Assembly (NCBI GenBank): GCA_021029095.1
Contig: JAJOHG010000002.1
Location: 1,116,001-1,180,000, forward strand
DNA length: 64,000 nucleotides
Source of the DNA: Phellopilus nigrolimitatus
Taxonomy: Eukaryota > Basidiomycota > Agaricomycetes > Hymenochaetales > Hymenochaetaceae
Direction of reading: 5' to 3'
Position 1 is the stretch's first letter. Each line of letters starts with the position of its first letter. The position numbers were made by a program, and so were the translations under genes. A model generated the notes under the pieces. It ran no database searches and was not told the origin of the DNA. It saw only the letters and a list, made by a program, of their open reading frames with translations. Positions 11,253 through 21,463 of the stretch are shown here, piece after piece.

Positions 11253-13341
11253 CTAGACGTTGTTGATGCTGGGTGCGAACCCCACGCGTGCCCCGTTTGA
11301 GTAATCGTAGACCGTGTACCCTGTGTGTACAAAGACACGAGGATAAGTCAATCAGTAGTTTTTCTCATCCCTGACACATCTAACGGTCTGGATCATCAAA
11401 AGCACTCACAGGATTTGAGAAACTCGTCGCCTACGGGGTTACGAATTAAATTGTCGCCATCGACACCAAAGAAGTCAGCATCCGTTGTTTGTACAGTGAG
11501 GTAAAGGAGGACGCACCGATGATGGCTATGTTGTTTGGAAACCCATCGCCGAGTGAGAGAATCCCGCCAACACAGTCTCTGAGATATTACAATACAGTGT
11601 GAAACCGTGAGTTAACGTCTTAAACTAGCACACTAGTGTAAGACATAAAAAGACATACGCCGAGTTTGCGGCAACTCTGCCCAAGTTGAAATCACGTGTA
11701 CTGATGGTGAAGTCATTTCCTCCGAATCCGAACGCGATGTCAAGGTTCGATGAGCAAGGATACGTGAAGAAGCCTGGGAATCACCAAATCCACACCGTGA
11801 GCTGTAGTATTGGAACTCAATCTTAACTTATGCTGAAAATGAGACACACCGGCGCCGAACTGATCTATCTGCTTTGCACCAGGAATCTTAAATGAAATGA
11901 GTTGAGGCGATGCGTGATAATGACGAAGAACCTACCAATCCGTAAAAACTCTGCGCGACCTCGTCCGGCAAATATATCAACGTGGTCCCCGTATCAATAG
12001 CCTACATGCCGAGACAATGTAAGCTGACTTGGACATGGCTGGTAGACGACAAAGAGCACATGGAAAGCGGCTTCGGACCTACAGCGGTAATATTCGTCTT
12101 TATCGAGGTCTCATTCACTTTTAATCCGTTCATAGGTACCGCCCAGTACGTTTTCGACTACGACAGGAACCCACGTTAGCAAGCCCATCGTCTTACTGAC
12201 GTCGTAACAGCCGAAGCAGACCTACAAGTCAAGACAAACGTCGATCAGACCTTATACCTAGTTTGAGAAGTGCCTTTTGTCCGACCACAAATCGAATAAT
12301 AGAAGGCATGACTCACCTCTGACCCTGTCCTCGCGTTTCTCGCAAGATGCACGGAGAAGAAAGGTGCCTTTACCTCTCCGCTCGTCATGAGGTTCTCGAA
12401 AACAGTGGGCTCTCCGGAGGTTGCGATAGTTCCGAACGCTAACCCTAATATTCCGCTGTTAGGTGTACCTGTCGAAGTCGTGCGACTCTGTGTCCGCAAG
12501 GCCGAATGTCTGGTTGTCATATTGAAGGCCAGCTAGTGACACGACGTCTTGACCCAGAGACCCAGAGACCAATCCGGCACCCTAAACGCCACAAACGTGA
12601 GGATAGCATGAGTGTAAATACCAGTAAGAGTGGATACGTTCTGACGTACATAGGCGATATAAAATTCTTCGTCGTCGTCCGTGAATGTTGTACTCCTTAA
12701 AGAGTTGAATTGGTCGACAGAGCAGTCCGAACAGCCCGAGGCGATCCAAAGATCAGCAGAACCAGTGTCGACGTCAATGGTCACAGTCTGCGGCGGAGTG
12801 CCGATATTGATAGGACCATAATAAAGGATGTCAAGACCACCTGACATGAAGTCTGTCAAGGGTAGCTTTGAGAATGGCACAGAGATCGGAGAGACAATGG
12901 GATCAGAACCCATATGGTTAATCGTTCCGTTGATGTTGCTCGGGAAAGCAAAAACTGTGTTTGGGTCTTCGAAGGATGGAAAGTTGTTGGCAAGAGGGAT
13001 GTCCACCTGCGGGTTGAGACCGATACCTTGAAGGGCTTCAGACGCCTCCTCATACTTTGCTAGTACCTTCTTTATTTCCCGTTGCTGTTTATTACTCGTA
13101 AATAAGCCGCACAGTAAACGAAGAGAAGTTGACGGCGATTAATGCATACCGCATATTGAGGATTAAAAATCGCGACGCCCGCAGTGGCTGGGCTTTGGGC
13201 TGGACCTGCCATGGGACTCTGTGCCAAAGATTCTAGGAGGGCAAACCTATGCATACCGACCTGGTAGTGACTAACATAATCCGCGGTAGCAGGAGCGGAG
13301 AGCGCTGAGAGAAGAAGAGCCGAGGTTGCGTAGTTTATCAT
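11253..13341 (-). CDS. Secreted A1 aspartic protease (polyporopepsin-like)
   Basis: N-terminal signal peptide MINYATSALLLSALSAPATA, a propeptide, then the mature enzyme. Both catalytic aspartates of the pepsin fold are visible: DVDTGSADLWIASGCSDC (first Asp, around 12760) and AIDTGTTLIYLPDEVAQ (second Asp, around 11980). The C-terminal strand YTVYDYSNGARVGFAP is also typical of pepsins. Expected role: acid proteolysis outside the cell for nitrogen supply. The gene has many short introns. I prefer the ATG at 13341 over the in-frame ATG at 13380, because a TATA-like CTTTAAAG about 60 bases upstream of 13341 would place transcription initiation between the two, and because 13341 starts directly with the signal peptide. 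The stop is TAG at 11253. Confidence 0.92.
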
Positions 13342-13389
13342 TGTTACGGTCAAGATTCTGCGTTGATAGCTAGACGGCATTTAAGAGGG

Positions 13390-13402
13390 CTAGCTTTAAA
13401 GA
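13390..13402 (-). promoter_or_regulatory. TATA-like box of the aspartic protease gene
   Basis: CTTTAAAG on the minus strand, about 55 bases upstream of the preferred ATG. It is the only TATA-like motif close to the start and supports the shorter N terminus. Confidence 0.35.
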
Positions 13403-14098
13403 GCGTCTTGTTCTGGGCTCCCGCACAAAAGCCAGGCCTGGACCTTTGGCTTGAGTGGCTGACATAGAGTCGAATGCGGATCGAAAAGGTAAAGAAAATC
13501 GGACGCGAAATCGGGGCTGACGCGACTATGTCACTCACCACGTGAACCAGGTCACACACGGTACTAGCAATTAGTCGACGACTCCGAGTCCGAAGTCGTA
13601 ACTACCTTTGTCTGAACGAGCATAATCCGCCAATGACTCCAAAGCCGAATCGATTCTGGTATTTCATGTACCTTCTTCGACAGATTTTGATTTAGAAAGT
13701 GTCGTTTTGACTCTCAGCCCGGCTACCCTGGCAACTTCAAAATTAGGTTCAATTTTTCGTTAGCCATAGCATCCTCGATGATTTCACGGACACTAGACTC
13801 AACACACTTCGGCAGTATTTTCAATTTGCAGAGAAAAACGGCCTTTGCTCATTGAGCCGTACAACGATGGCTGATACACAACAATCTTTAAAATTTCGGA
13901 CCAGAAAGCAAACAGGAAGTAAAACGAGAAGAGTATACAAAACAATCAACGATACGAGTAAATAAGCAAGAACCGGGAATAGAGTATGTTAGGTTTCGCG
14001 AAGCGGTATGCAAGAGAGGCGCGAGAAGAAAAAAGTTTAGGAACAAGATAGAAAATGTAATAAAAACTAGATCGCTCATAGTGACTTGCCAAGAGTCT
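13403..14098. other. Intergenic: protease promoter and rad21 3' flank
   Basis: Both flanking genes are on the minus strand, so this holds the upstream region of the protease and the 3' UTR of rad21. The rad21 side is AT-rich. No further gene is supported. Confidence 0.55.
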
Positions 14099-16464
14099 TC
14101 AAGCATCAACAGCAACAGAGGGGACAACCGACGCATGTCTCTGACGCTCCCAGAGCTTGTCTTTCGCTTGGATTTCGATGTTCTCGTACGGCTCATTCTG
14201 AGAAAGCTTGACGCAATCTCGCGTTCCAAGCACTAGGAGTTCGAAGAAGAACGAGGCCGCAGCACGGCGTGAAGCCTAATTAACAATTATATTAGTAAGG
14301 TAGATGATGAAGAAGTAGATGATACCCGCCTTGTGCGACATCTCCTGGAAGCTCGTGACCTTCTCCTTCTTGGCGGCTGTGGGTTGAAGTTCCTTCCGGA
14401 TGACTGTCAGTGCCTTGACAGTAGTCCTGCTATAACCTTTGCCCTCCTGATCGGCTGCCTCCTGCTGACTCTGCGTCTGGGAAGGCTTGTCGTCGAACAT
14501 CGCAATTGGGCAGCTTGAGTCAGCGTACGTCTCGCGCGTCTCATCGAACAGGTCGCCGTCCGCAGCAGGCGTGGAGAGACGGCTTTTCGAACGCTCGCGG
14601 TCCATATCCCCGCCAACATTCATATCTACGTCAAACTGATAGTCATCCATTCCAATGCCCGTGTTGTCACCGGCAAATTGAAGTCCTTGTTCGAAGTCGG
14701 GACCGACACTACCACGGCGGAGGACTTCACTCCCAAGACCAAGGCTTGGAGCTAAACTTCCTGCCCTCCTGGCTTGCTCAACTTCTTCGTCGGCATTCTC
14801 CTGATCCAACCTGGCCTTTTTGTTTGGTTTATCGGGCGACATTTCGCGCCGCTTGGACGAAAGGACGTTTATAATCGGACGCATGAACATGTCTGTCAGC
14901 TCTGGAGCCAAGCCCGGTGGTGCCGCGCAAAAGTACGTGCCGGTAGGTGTATTTCTCGTTGGTAAGAAGTGAGCCAGTGGGTCCTGGCGAATTTCAAGTA
15001 GGCGCATAACACTGCGCGAGCGGGGCAAGAAATGCTGCTTAGTGACGATATCACTGACATCTACCTGGCTATTAGCGTTCGCATTCGTCCACGTCCAACA
15101 TTCATTCCAGGGCCGTCCTCAAGTTCGGTAATTGCATCAATAATTTGTTTTTTGTTGGTAAACTTTCGCTTCTTAGTAGGCGACTCTTGATTCTCCTGCC
15201 CCGCCGCATCTGCACCACGAGGAGTTGCATTTGGGTCCTCAGGCACAGGAGAAGGCGGAGGTGTAGTGAGACGAGAAGCTTTGCACCGTGTCAAATCGTG
15301 AATTCGCCGGTCTTAGATTAAAAAAAGGCTTACAAGCTCTTGATGGCGATCTTGCACCGGGTGCACCACCGCCCATCGTGTTATCGCCAGCTACACCGTC
15401 ACCAAAATCAAGTCCTAAATCAATGTCCATTCCGCCAAGATCGCCTCCGAAGTCCAAATCTGCACCGAAAGGATGTTCCGAAGCTTCCCGACTTCTAGTC
15501 GAAAGCAAGTCCATGTCCGCAATATCCTTGCCGAGGAAATGCGAGCCGAGTGACTCCCTCGGTGACCTTAAAGCCGCAGCGTCACGACCCACTTCAACGC
15601 TCATGGTCTCATCCTCTATCCTCGTCCGATCAGCATCTTCGGCAGCTGGGCCATCACCGAAATCGATGCCTAAGTCCACATCCAAATCTTGAGAGCCAAT
15701 GCCGTCGCCTGGGCCTAAGTCGAAACCGAAACCAGCATCGTCAAAGTCGAACTGGAGATCGTTGGCAGACGCTAGTGTAATGTCCGCCATTCGGGCGACG
15801 TGCTGGCCCCCCGCCTGCTGAGGTCTGTCTTCGAAGTCGAAATCGCTAGAAGTAGACACATCTCAATTGATGTTGCAAAATCTGAACGCTGAGACAGGTT
15901 ACGAACAAGTTGAGATCCGGAAGGAGAAGGTCAAGATCAATGTTATTGTCTTGAAGTGTAATGGCGTTTCTGTTGACAGCTAGCTGATCTTCTGTCATAT
16001 CGACAATACCCGGCCGGAAAGCCTGAAGTCCAAAGTTCGATGTATTAGCTAGGTTCACTTATTCGATAGATGTGTTCAATCAAACCATCTTAATCTTGAG
16101 CAGCGCCTCATTACAATCGTCCAGGAGGTATTTTGCCTTGCGACTATATATGCGCACGACGCCGAGGAGAAGCTGGCCGCTAAGTCGGAGAGCCATAATT
16201 TCAACCTCCTGGCCCATGATCGCACCTGTACACGGAAGGCGTCAACTTCACAGCAGTCTGCGGACGTTATTGCGAACGCACCAACTGACTCCTCGATGTC
16301 TGTCTGCAATGTTTGCGTCTTCGAAAGCTTGCGTTCCATGTGCGCTGCGAGCCATACTTTCGCAAGGGGCCCGCGCCGCGAGAGGATGGCCTCTGAGTAG
16401 AACTTATTTAAGGGAAACAAATTAGTACAATACAATGCAAAGAGCGCGAGAGAGTACACACCAT
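14099..16464 (-). CDS. rad21: Cohesin kleisin subunit Rad21/Scc1
   Basis: N terminus [28 protein letters not shown] is the conserved Rad21/Rec8 N-domain that binds Smc3. It is followed by the kleisin helix sequence [20 protein letters not shown]. The middle is acidic with repeated Asp-Phe-Gly segments. The C-terminal winged helix ([11 protein letters not shown]...[34 protein letters not shown]), which binds the Smc1 head, is followed by a short tail ending at TGA 14099. Cohesin holds sister chromatids together and is opened by separase. The protein is about 650-700 residues. The initiator ATG (16464-16462) stands alone as a three-base coding exon before a 59-base intron with a perfect TACTAAT branch site; exon 2 starts at 16402. 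In-frame upstream sequence offers no other ATG that leads into FYSEAIL. Confidence 0.93.
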
Positions 16465-16779
16465 AATTCACAACCAAGAAAATGGGCGATATACAAGAAA
16501 GCACAAGACCGCTGGACGACGAAATGCGCGTGTGGCTCCGAAACACGGTGTGACGGAAGAAGTAAGATAGTCACTTTGGGAAAACCAACTGGTACCGCAT
16601 TCGGAAGGAGCGCAAAGACCGGCCCTCACTTTTTGTTTTTTGAGTGAGCAGGCTCTGCAGCTCTTGGACTCTGCAGTCCCTCCGATGCTTGCTTCCTCCT
16701 CAAAACATGCTCTCAACGCATCGTTTCGCGCTTCGGTAAAGTCCCCATCTATCCAAATTAGCCATAAATCGACGTCGGC
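16465..16779. promoter_or_regulatory. Divergent promoter region, rad21 / PPR gene
   Basis: About 315 bases between head-to-head genes. The minus-strand frame that crosses it (to 16893) shows no domain and would overlap the PPR start. An alternative PPR first exon at about 16684-16734 (ATG with a GTAAAG donor) was considered but does not join in phase. Confidence 0.45.
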
Positions 16780-18614
16780 ATGGCGGCATTCTACTGCAGC
16801 AGGTACGCACTGACCGTACATCATCTTCGATCTTAGAGGCTTAGGCAGTACGTGTAAATCTACAGATATCGCTGGTTTGCGGAGTTTGTCCACTCAAGCC
16901 CGTCCGCGTACCAGAAATAAAGAACGTGGAAGGGATGGTGAGGGGCTTCGAAATCGACCATGGAGCTTCGACCGGGACAATACGCAGTTCAAACGCGGCT
17001 CGCAGACTTCACTTCACAACATGAAAATCCAGAACCTTTTGGCTCATAACAACGCAGCTGCGGTTGTAGAAGAGGCCTTGCTTATGAAAAATAATGGTGT
17101 TCGGCCAGATCTGATGACCTACAACTTACTCTTGATGGCTCTTTCGCGCGAGACTCTACTCACAGAGTCCTGGGCAACATTCTGGGATATGGAAGCGACA
17201 GGTATTGAACCGGATGTGACCACTTTCAATCATTTGATTTATGTGAGCTATCCTTACTTGAATAATGACAGACTTTGTCGAATAAATTCGAATAACAGGC
17301 GGGACGTCGTGGCTCTTCGGATGAACTCTACTATGTTCTTGAAGAAATGGACAGACGCAACATCAAGCCAAACTCCGCGACATACGATCTCCTTATAAGA
17401 TATTACCTGGAAGGAGATAATCTAGAATCGGCATTGTGTCGACTGGCCGAGATGAATGATTTAGGATATGCCCCGAGCATAAAGGTCGTTGGGATGATGA
17501 TTGACTCTGTAGCAGAGGCAGGGTATGCTCGGTTAGCTCTGGATATCGCAGAAGCGTATGAGCAGACAACTGTTCGCCGTCTGGAAAACGAGACATGGGT
17601 CAAGTTGTTGGTTGCGTGCGCAGATTCCCTTTATGTAAGCCAAATCAACTCTTCACTCCAAATCTAAAATGATTGAATTATGCTCTTCAGGTGGGTGGCG
17701 TTGAACGCTGTTGGGAGAAGGTGGTCAAGGACCTTCATATTCTACTGGATGAAGGGCTTTGCCAGTCGGTTCTGCATACAGCTGCTCGTCACGGATTGCC
17801 GACTCTCGCTTCCGACGCCATACGTCAGTTAGAAGCTATTGGCGTGAAATTTGGCGAACAGCACCTTGCACCGCTACTGGACGCCTTCGTGAGAAATGGA
17901 CAGCTTAAAGAAGCATTCCGCACTCTCGACCTTATGCGAACAAGTAACATCATTCCGAGACTCGACACTGCCAAAACTATTCAGCAGACGATCCAGCGCG
18001 ACCCCGATACCATCGACAGGGCGTATGGTTTCTTGGAGGAACTGCACAAGGAAAATCAAAATGTCGACGTCGTTGCAACCAATGTTATCATCCGGGCGTG
18101 CGGGTTCCTGAACGACTTACAACGAGCCGTCGGTATTTACAAAGCCATGCCGTCTTTGGGCGTTCGGCCCAGCGTCGAGACCTTCAATCTTCTTCTGACC
18201 GCATGTCGCAGTGCAGGACATCTCGAGCTTGCAGAGCGTCTTTTCGCTGAGATGAGGGATGCTGGGCTAAAGCCGACAGAGAAAACTTACGCTAGTCTCA
18301 TATCGGTCATCCTGATGCAGGCGGACTACGAGAATGCATTCTTCTATCTTGAGGAGATGAAGAGTGCAGGTCTGACACCCACCTACTCTACTTACGAGGA
18401 CATCGTGAAGAAATGCGTGGCCGTCGGAGACTCGCGTTTCAAGCTTGCAGTAGAAGAGCTGGAGCAAATGGGCTACCAGGTGACACCTGGCTTGCGATCG
18501 TACATCGACTCCGAAGGCCAAGAATGGAAAGACAATGTTCCCTTTGAGGAGAAGCTACCTTTTGAAACACGAAATCGACTGAAGCGGAGACAACCCGAAG
18601 CATCTGCGGTGTAG
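16780..18614 (+). CDS. Pentatricopeptide repeat protein, probably mitochondrial
   Basis: Four exons (16780-16802, 16849-17242, 17299-17634, 17691-18614) join in frame to 558 residues and end at TAG 18612. PPR helical hairpins recur along the protein: VRPDLMTYNLLLMAL, IEPDVTTFNHLIY, IKPNSATYDLLIRYY, VRPSVETFNLLLTACRSAG, LKPTEKTYASLISV and LTPTYSTYEDIVKK. PPR proteins bind single-stranded RNA, mostly in mitochondria, where they act in transcript stability, processing or translation. The N terminus is rich in Arg, Ser and Thr and could be a presequence. The start depends on a short 46-base first intron and is inferred from phase, so the first 30 residues are provisional. The RNA target cannot be read from the sequence. 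Confidence 0.88.
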
Positions 18615-18760
18615 TTGGTTCAATTCAGTTCTTCTAAATCGGCCGCTAGAGGATATTAGCATAAATCTACTACTATTTTGACTATTTTGTTCTGTAAATT
18701 ACCCACTTGTCATATAGCGATGGGTATTCACAAGTATTTTCACGTAGTATTTTAACTACG

Positions 18761-18770
18761 ATCACGTGAT
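18761..18770. promoter_or_regulatory. ATCACGTGAT palindrome (E-box type)
   Basis: Perfect 10-base palindrome with a CACGTG core, the kind of site bound by bHLH factors such as Cbf1. It lies 109 bases upstream of the HMMR-like gene and 147 bases downstream of the PPR stop. Confidence 0.4.
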
Positions 18771-18780
18771 ACAATACCGG

Positions 18781-18803
18781 ATGTTTGACGACGCGTCAAA
18801 CAT
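18781..18803. promoter_or_regulatory. 23-base palindrome with MCB core ACGCGT
   Basis: Two perfect 10-base arms (ATGTTTGACG / CGTCAAACAT) around a 3-base centre. The right half contains ACGCGT (18791-18796), the MluI cell-cycle box recognised by MBF at G1/S in yeasts. It lies about 75 bases upstream of the start codon at 18879. Binding is inferred, not shown. Confidence 0.4.
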
Positions 18804-18878
18804 CAACTTGTCTCTTGATTTCTAGCCTCACAGTGTGCGCACCCGACGGCACTTCACGAAGGCAATTTTTTTAAATGT

Positions 18879-20942
18879 ATGAATCCTGATGTTGTACTGA
18901 AACTCATACAGATGGAACGAACTAACGATCACAAATTACAACTTACCTATCTCAAACGCAAACTTGAAGACCTGGAAGAGGTCCACAAGGAGGGAAAGAA
19001 GACGGTTCAGTGGCATTTCTCCCTGACCTCTGTCCCTTTCCCTCTAATCTGTATACCACTACTTTAACAGCATGCTCTAGAACTAGAAGAACTAAAATCG
19101 GAACTCGAGCGCAGTAGGAAGACCAACAAGGAGCAAGCCGAACACACTGCTCGACTAAAGAAACACCATGAATTGTCAGAATCCCGTGTCCAGGAACTGA
19201 AGAAGACGGTCTCGTCGAGCCAGTTCGAAGTCAGGGAGTTGCGTAACAAACTGCGTGGCGCGGAACAGGAACGTGACAAACTGGCCGGGAAGCAATCGGA
19301 CGCGGCGGAGACGCGGAAGGCGCTTACTGCGGCGGAGGCACGGAAGAAAAGCGACTTACAGGAGAAGGAGAAGCGTATCGGAGAGCTACAGCGCTCACTA
19401 GAGAGGGAGAAGCAGAGGGCGACAATAGCTGAGGCGAAGTCGGAAGAGTCAAAAACCGCTTTGGAGAAGGAAACTCGAGAGGCTCAACTCAAGGAACACT
19501 CATCCGCTTCAACGACAGACTCCCTCACTGCCCAGGTATCACAACTCCAAGAGTCTCTCAGACTTACTGTCACGGAGTACGGCCGCCTGGCCTCTTCGAC
19601 GATTTCTCTCACAGCATACGATTCGTTAAAACTCGAGTCAGCGAGCCTCCAGCTGCAGATCGCACGCCTTGAGCGCAAGCTTGCAAACTCAGATGAGCAA
19701 GTGCATGAGCTGGCGCATCTCATTCGACAGATGCACACGACGAACACACTTCTCTCTGATCAGTTGCATGAAGCGCATGCAGAACTTCTCTGGTTCTCTG
19801 CAGAGTCCAAGTTCACTTCGAACTACACATTGCCGTCTCTGTCAGAGGACAATCTTTATTCGGAAATCGAGACGCTTTTGACGGAGGAGCGTACAGTCCG
19901 CTCGGAGGAAGAAGCACTACTCAACGACGTTTTACGGGTCCAAATTGATGTTTACCGAATGAACGGCTCACAACTCAAACAGCACCTAGCCAGCGCAGAG
20001 CTCGCGCTCTCTAAAGAGCAAGCTGAAGTTTCGCGGCTGAAAGAAACATTAGCCGAGTCCGATCTTGCCATCACGAAAATGTCTAAAGAAGGCGAGGCAC
20101 GAAAAAAAGAACTGTACGCCATCGAAAACGAGAACGCGGGGCGCGCAACGGAAATCTTAGGGCTCCAGGAAAAACTTGAGGATGCAAAGAAAGAGCTGGT
20201 CATCACGGCAAGTCGCGCGAAGGCAGAAGTCTCCAAGCGCGAGGATCTACTTCGAAAGGAAAGAGAGTTGACGGGTCGGCTCCACTCGACTATTCAGAAG
20301 AGTAAGATGGCGGAGGATGCCCTGAGGGCCGAGATAGAGCAGTGAGCAGCTTTTCTCTCGTTACTCTTCAACTTCGTCTCTGACGTAAGGTCATAGACTG
20401 TCCGCAGAACTCGCGGAAGAAGACGCATATCGAGAGGCCTATCACAGCATCGCCGATGAAATGCGCGGCCTGGTCGCTCGCAACGTACTCGCTGAAGATG
20501 AGGCCCAGCGTCTCAGCAAGTTTAATGCGGAGATTCTAGGGCACTCCAATCCGACACAGAAGATCCTATACGTGGATAGAATCCGCCGCGAGCTCGCAGA
20601 CACAAAGCAGGTAAATGAAGCTGTGCTTCCGATACTATCATTGTGCTCAATTACTAATTTTTTTAACTACTGCAGAAGCTCGCCGTGAGCACTCACGAAA
20701 ACGAAGCCGCGCTTTCCGACCTCGCTCAGCTCTCAAATGAGTTAATGATGTATAAGTCCATTGCAGTTCCCTTTGAGGGAAAACCACGCACAAACATGAC
20801 ACGTATAAGACGCGTCCCACTTGGCACGCAGACACTCAATGTGCAGCCTCCGGAGGGGCAGCCAGAAGGAAATTACGACGATCTAGCACAATATCTACCA
20901 GACACCACTAACGGCAACATGACAGTTGAAGAATTGTCGTAG
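18879..20942 (+). CDS. Long coiled-coil protein with HMMR (RHAMM) C-terminal-like region
   Basis: Four exons (18879-19004, 19071-20341, 20397-20610, 20676-20942) close in frame to 625 residues. Residues about 10-480 are an almost unbroken heptad coiled coil rich in Glu, Lys, Leu and Arg. The segment FNAEILGHSNPTQKILYVDR followed by IRRELADTK resembles the conserved C-terminal motif of animal hyaluronan-mediated motility receptor (LGHxNxKQKIxxVxxLK), which targets centrosomes and spindle poles. After it comes a short helix and a Pro/Gln tail. A spindle or septum role is therefore possible but is inference. The first intron uses a weak donor, GTTCAG; the second acceptor (TAG at 20394-20396) was chosen because it restores phase and gives a typical 55-base intron. 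The upstream sequence carries an MCB palindrome. Confidence 0.82.
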
Positions 20943-21463
20943 AGCTGGACTCACACGACACACGGCACACTTCCCTCATTTTGCTTTGTATTCTTTACCA
21001 GTGTAATGACTCCGCTGTCCTCCTGCTGTTCCAATCCTTACTCAATTCGTTATGTCTCCTTATCTTTATTTTCTTGCTTTCATATTGATTTGTCGTACAT
21101 GTGTTTGGATGAATCCCAGAACAAATGATCTAGTGTCCCTTAGAAAGGACATGTTGCTTCGAAAAAAGACCATAATGTCGAGCGCCCCCAACGCAACTCA
21201 ATCGCCAGTGTCCGCCCGCACAGGCGGGATCGTCGGTAAGTCAGCAAGACACGTTCTCCAATGCTCGAAACAGTGTTGCACTTAGGGTATACATGATATC
21301 ATCCTCTATATTACTGTAATTAAAACATATTTGAACTGGCTTTGCTATAAGTTACAATTGCGAATCTGAAAGTTACGAAAACGCCGTCCGTCAAACAGAA
21401 AGACCCCAAAATAGAGGATAAAAGCCAGATAAACGAATGGAATATGCGCGACACAGAATAAAT
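20943..21463. other. Convergent intergenic region
   Basis: Tail-to-tail spacer between the coiled-coil gene (+) and phospholipase B (-). T-rich on the left side and A-rich near 21300-21370. A 77-residue frame at 21052-21285 starts Leu/Phe-rich but has no signal-peptide context or domain and is not called. Confidence 0.55.

Noticed and set aside
16468..16893. 141-residue minus-strand open frame upstream of rad21
   Set aside because: No domain, and it overlaps the PPR start and the region where rad21 transcription should begin.
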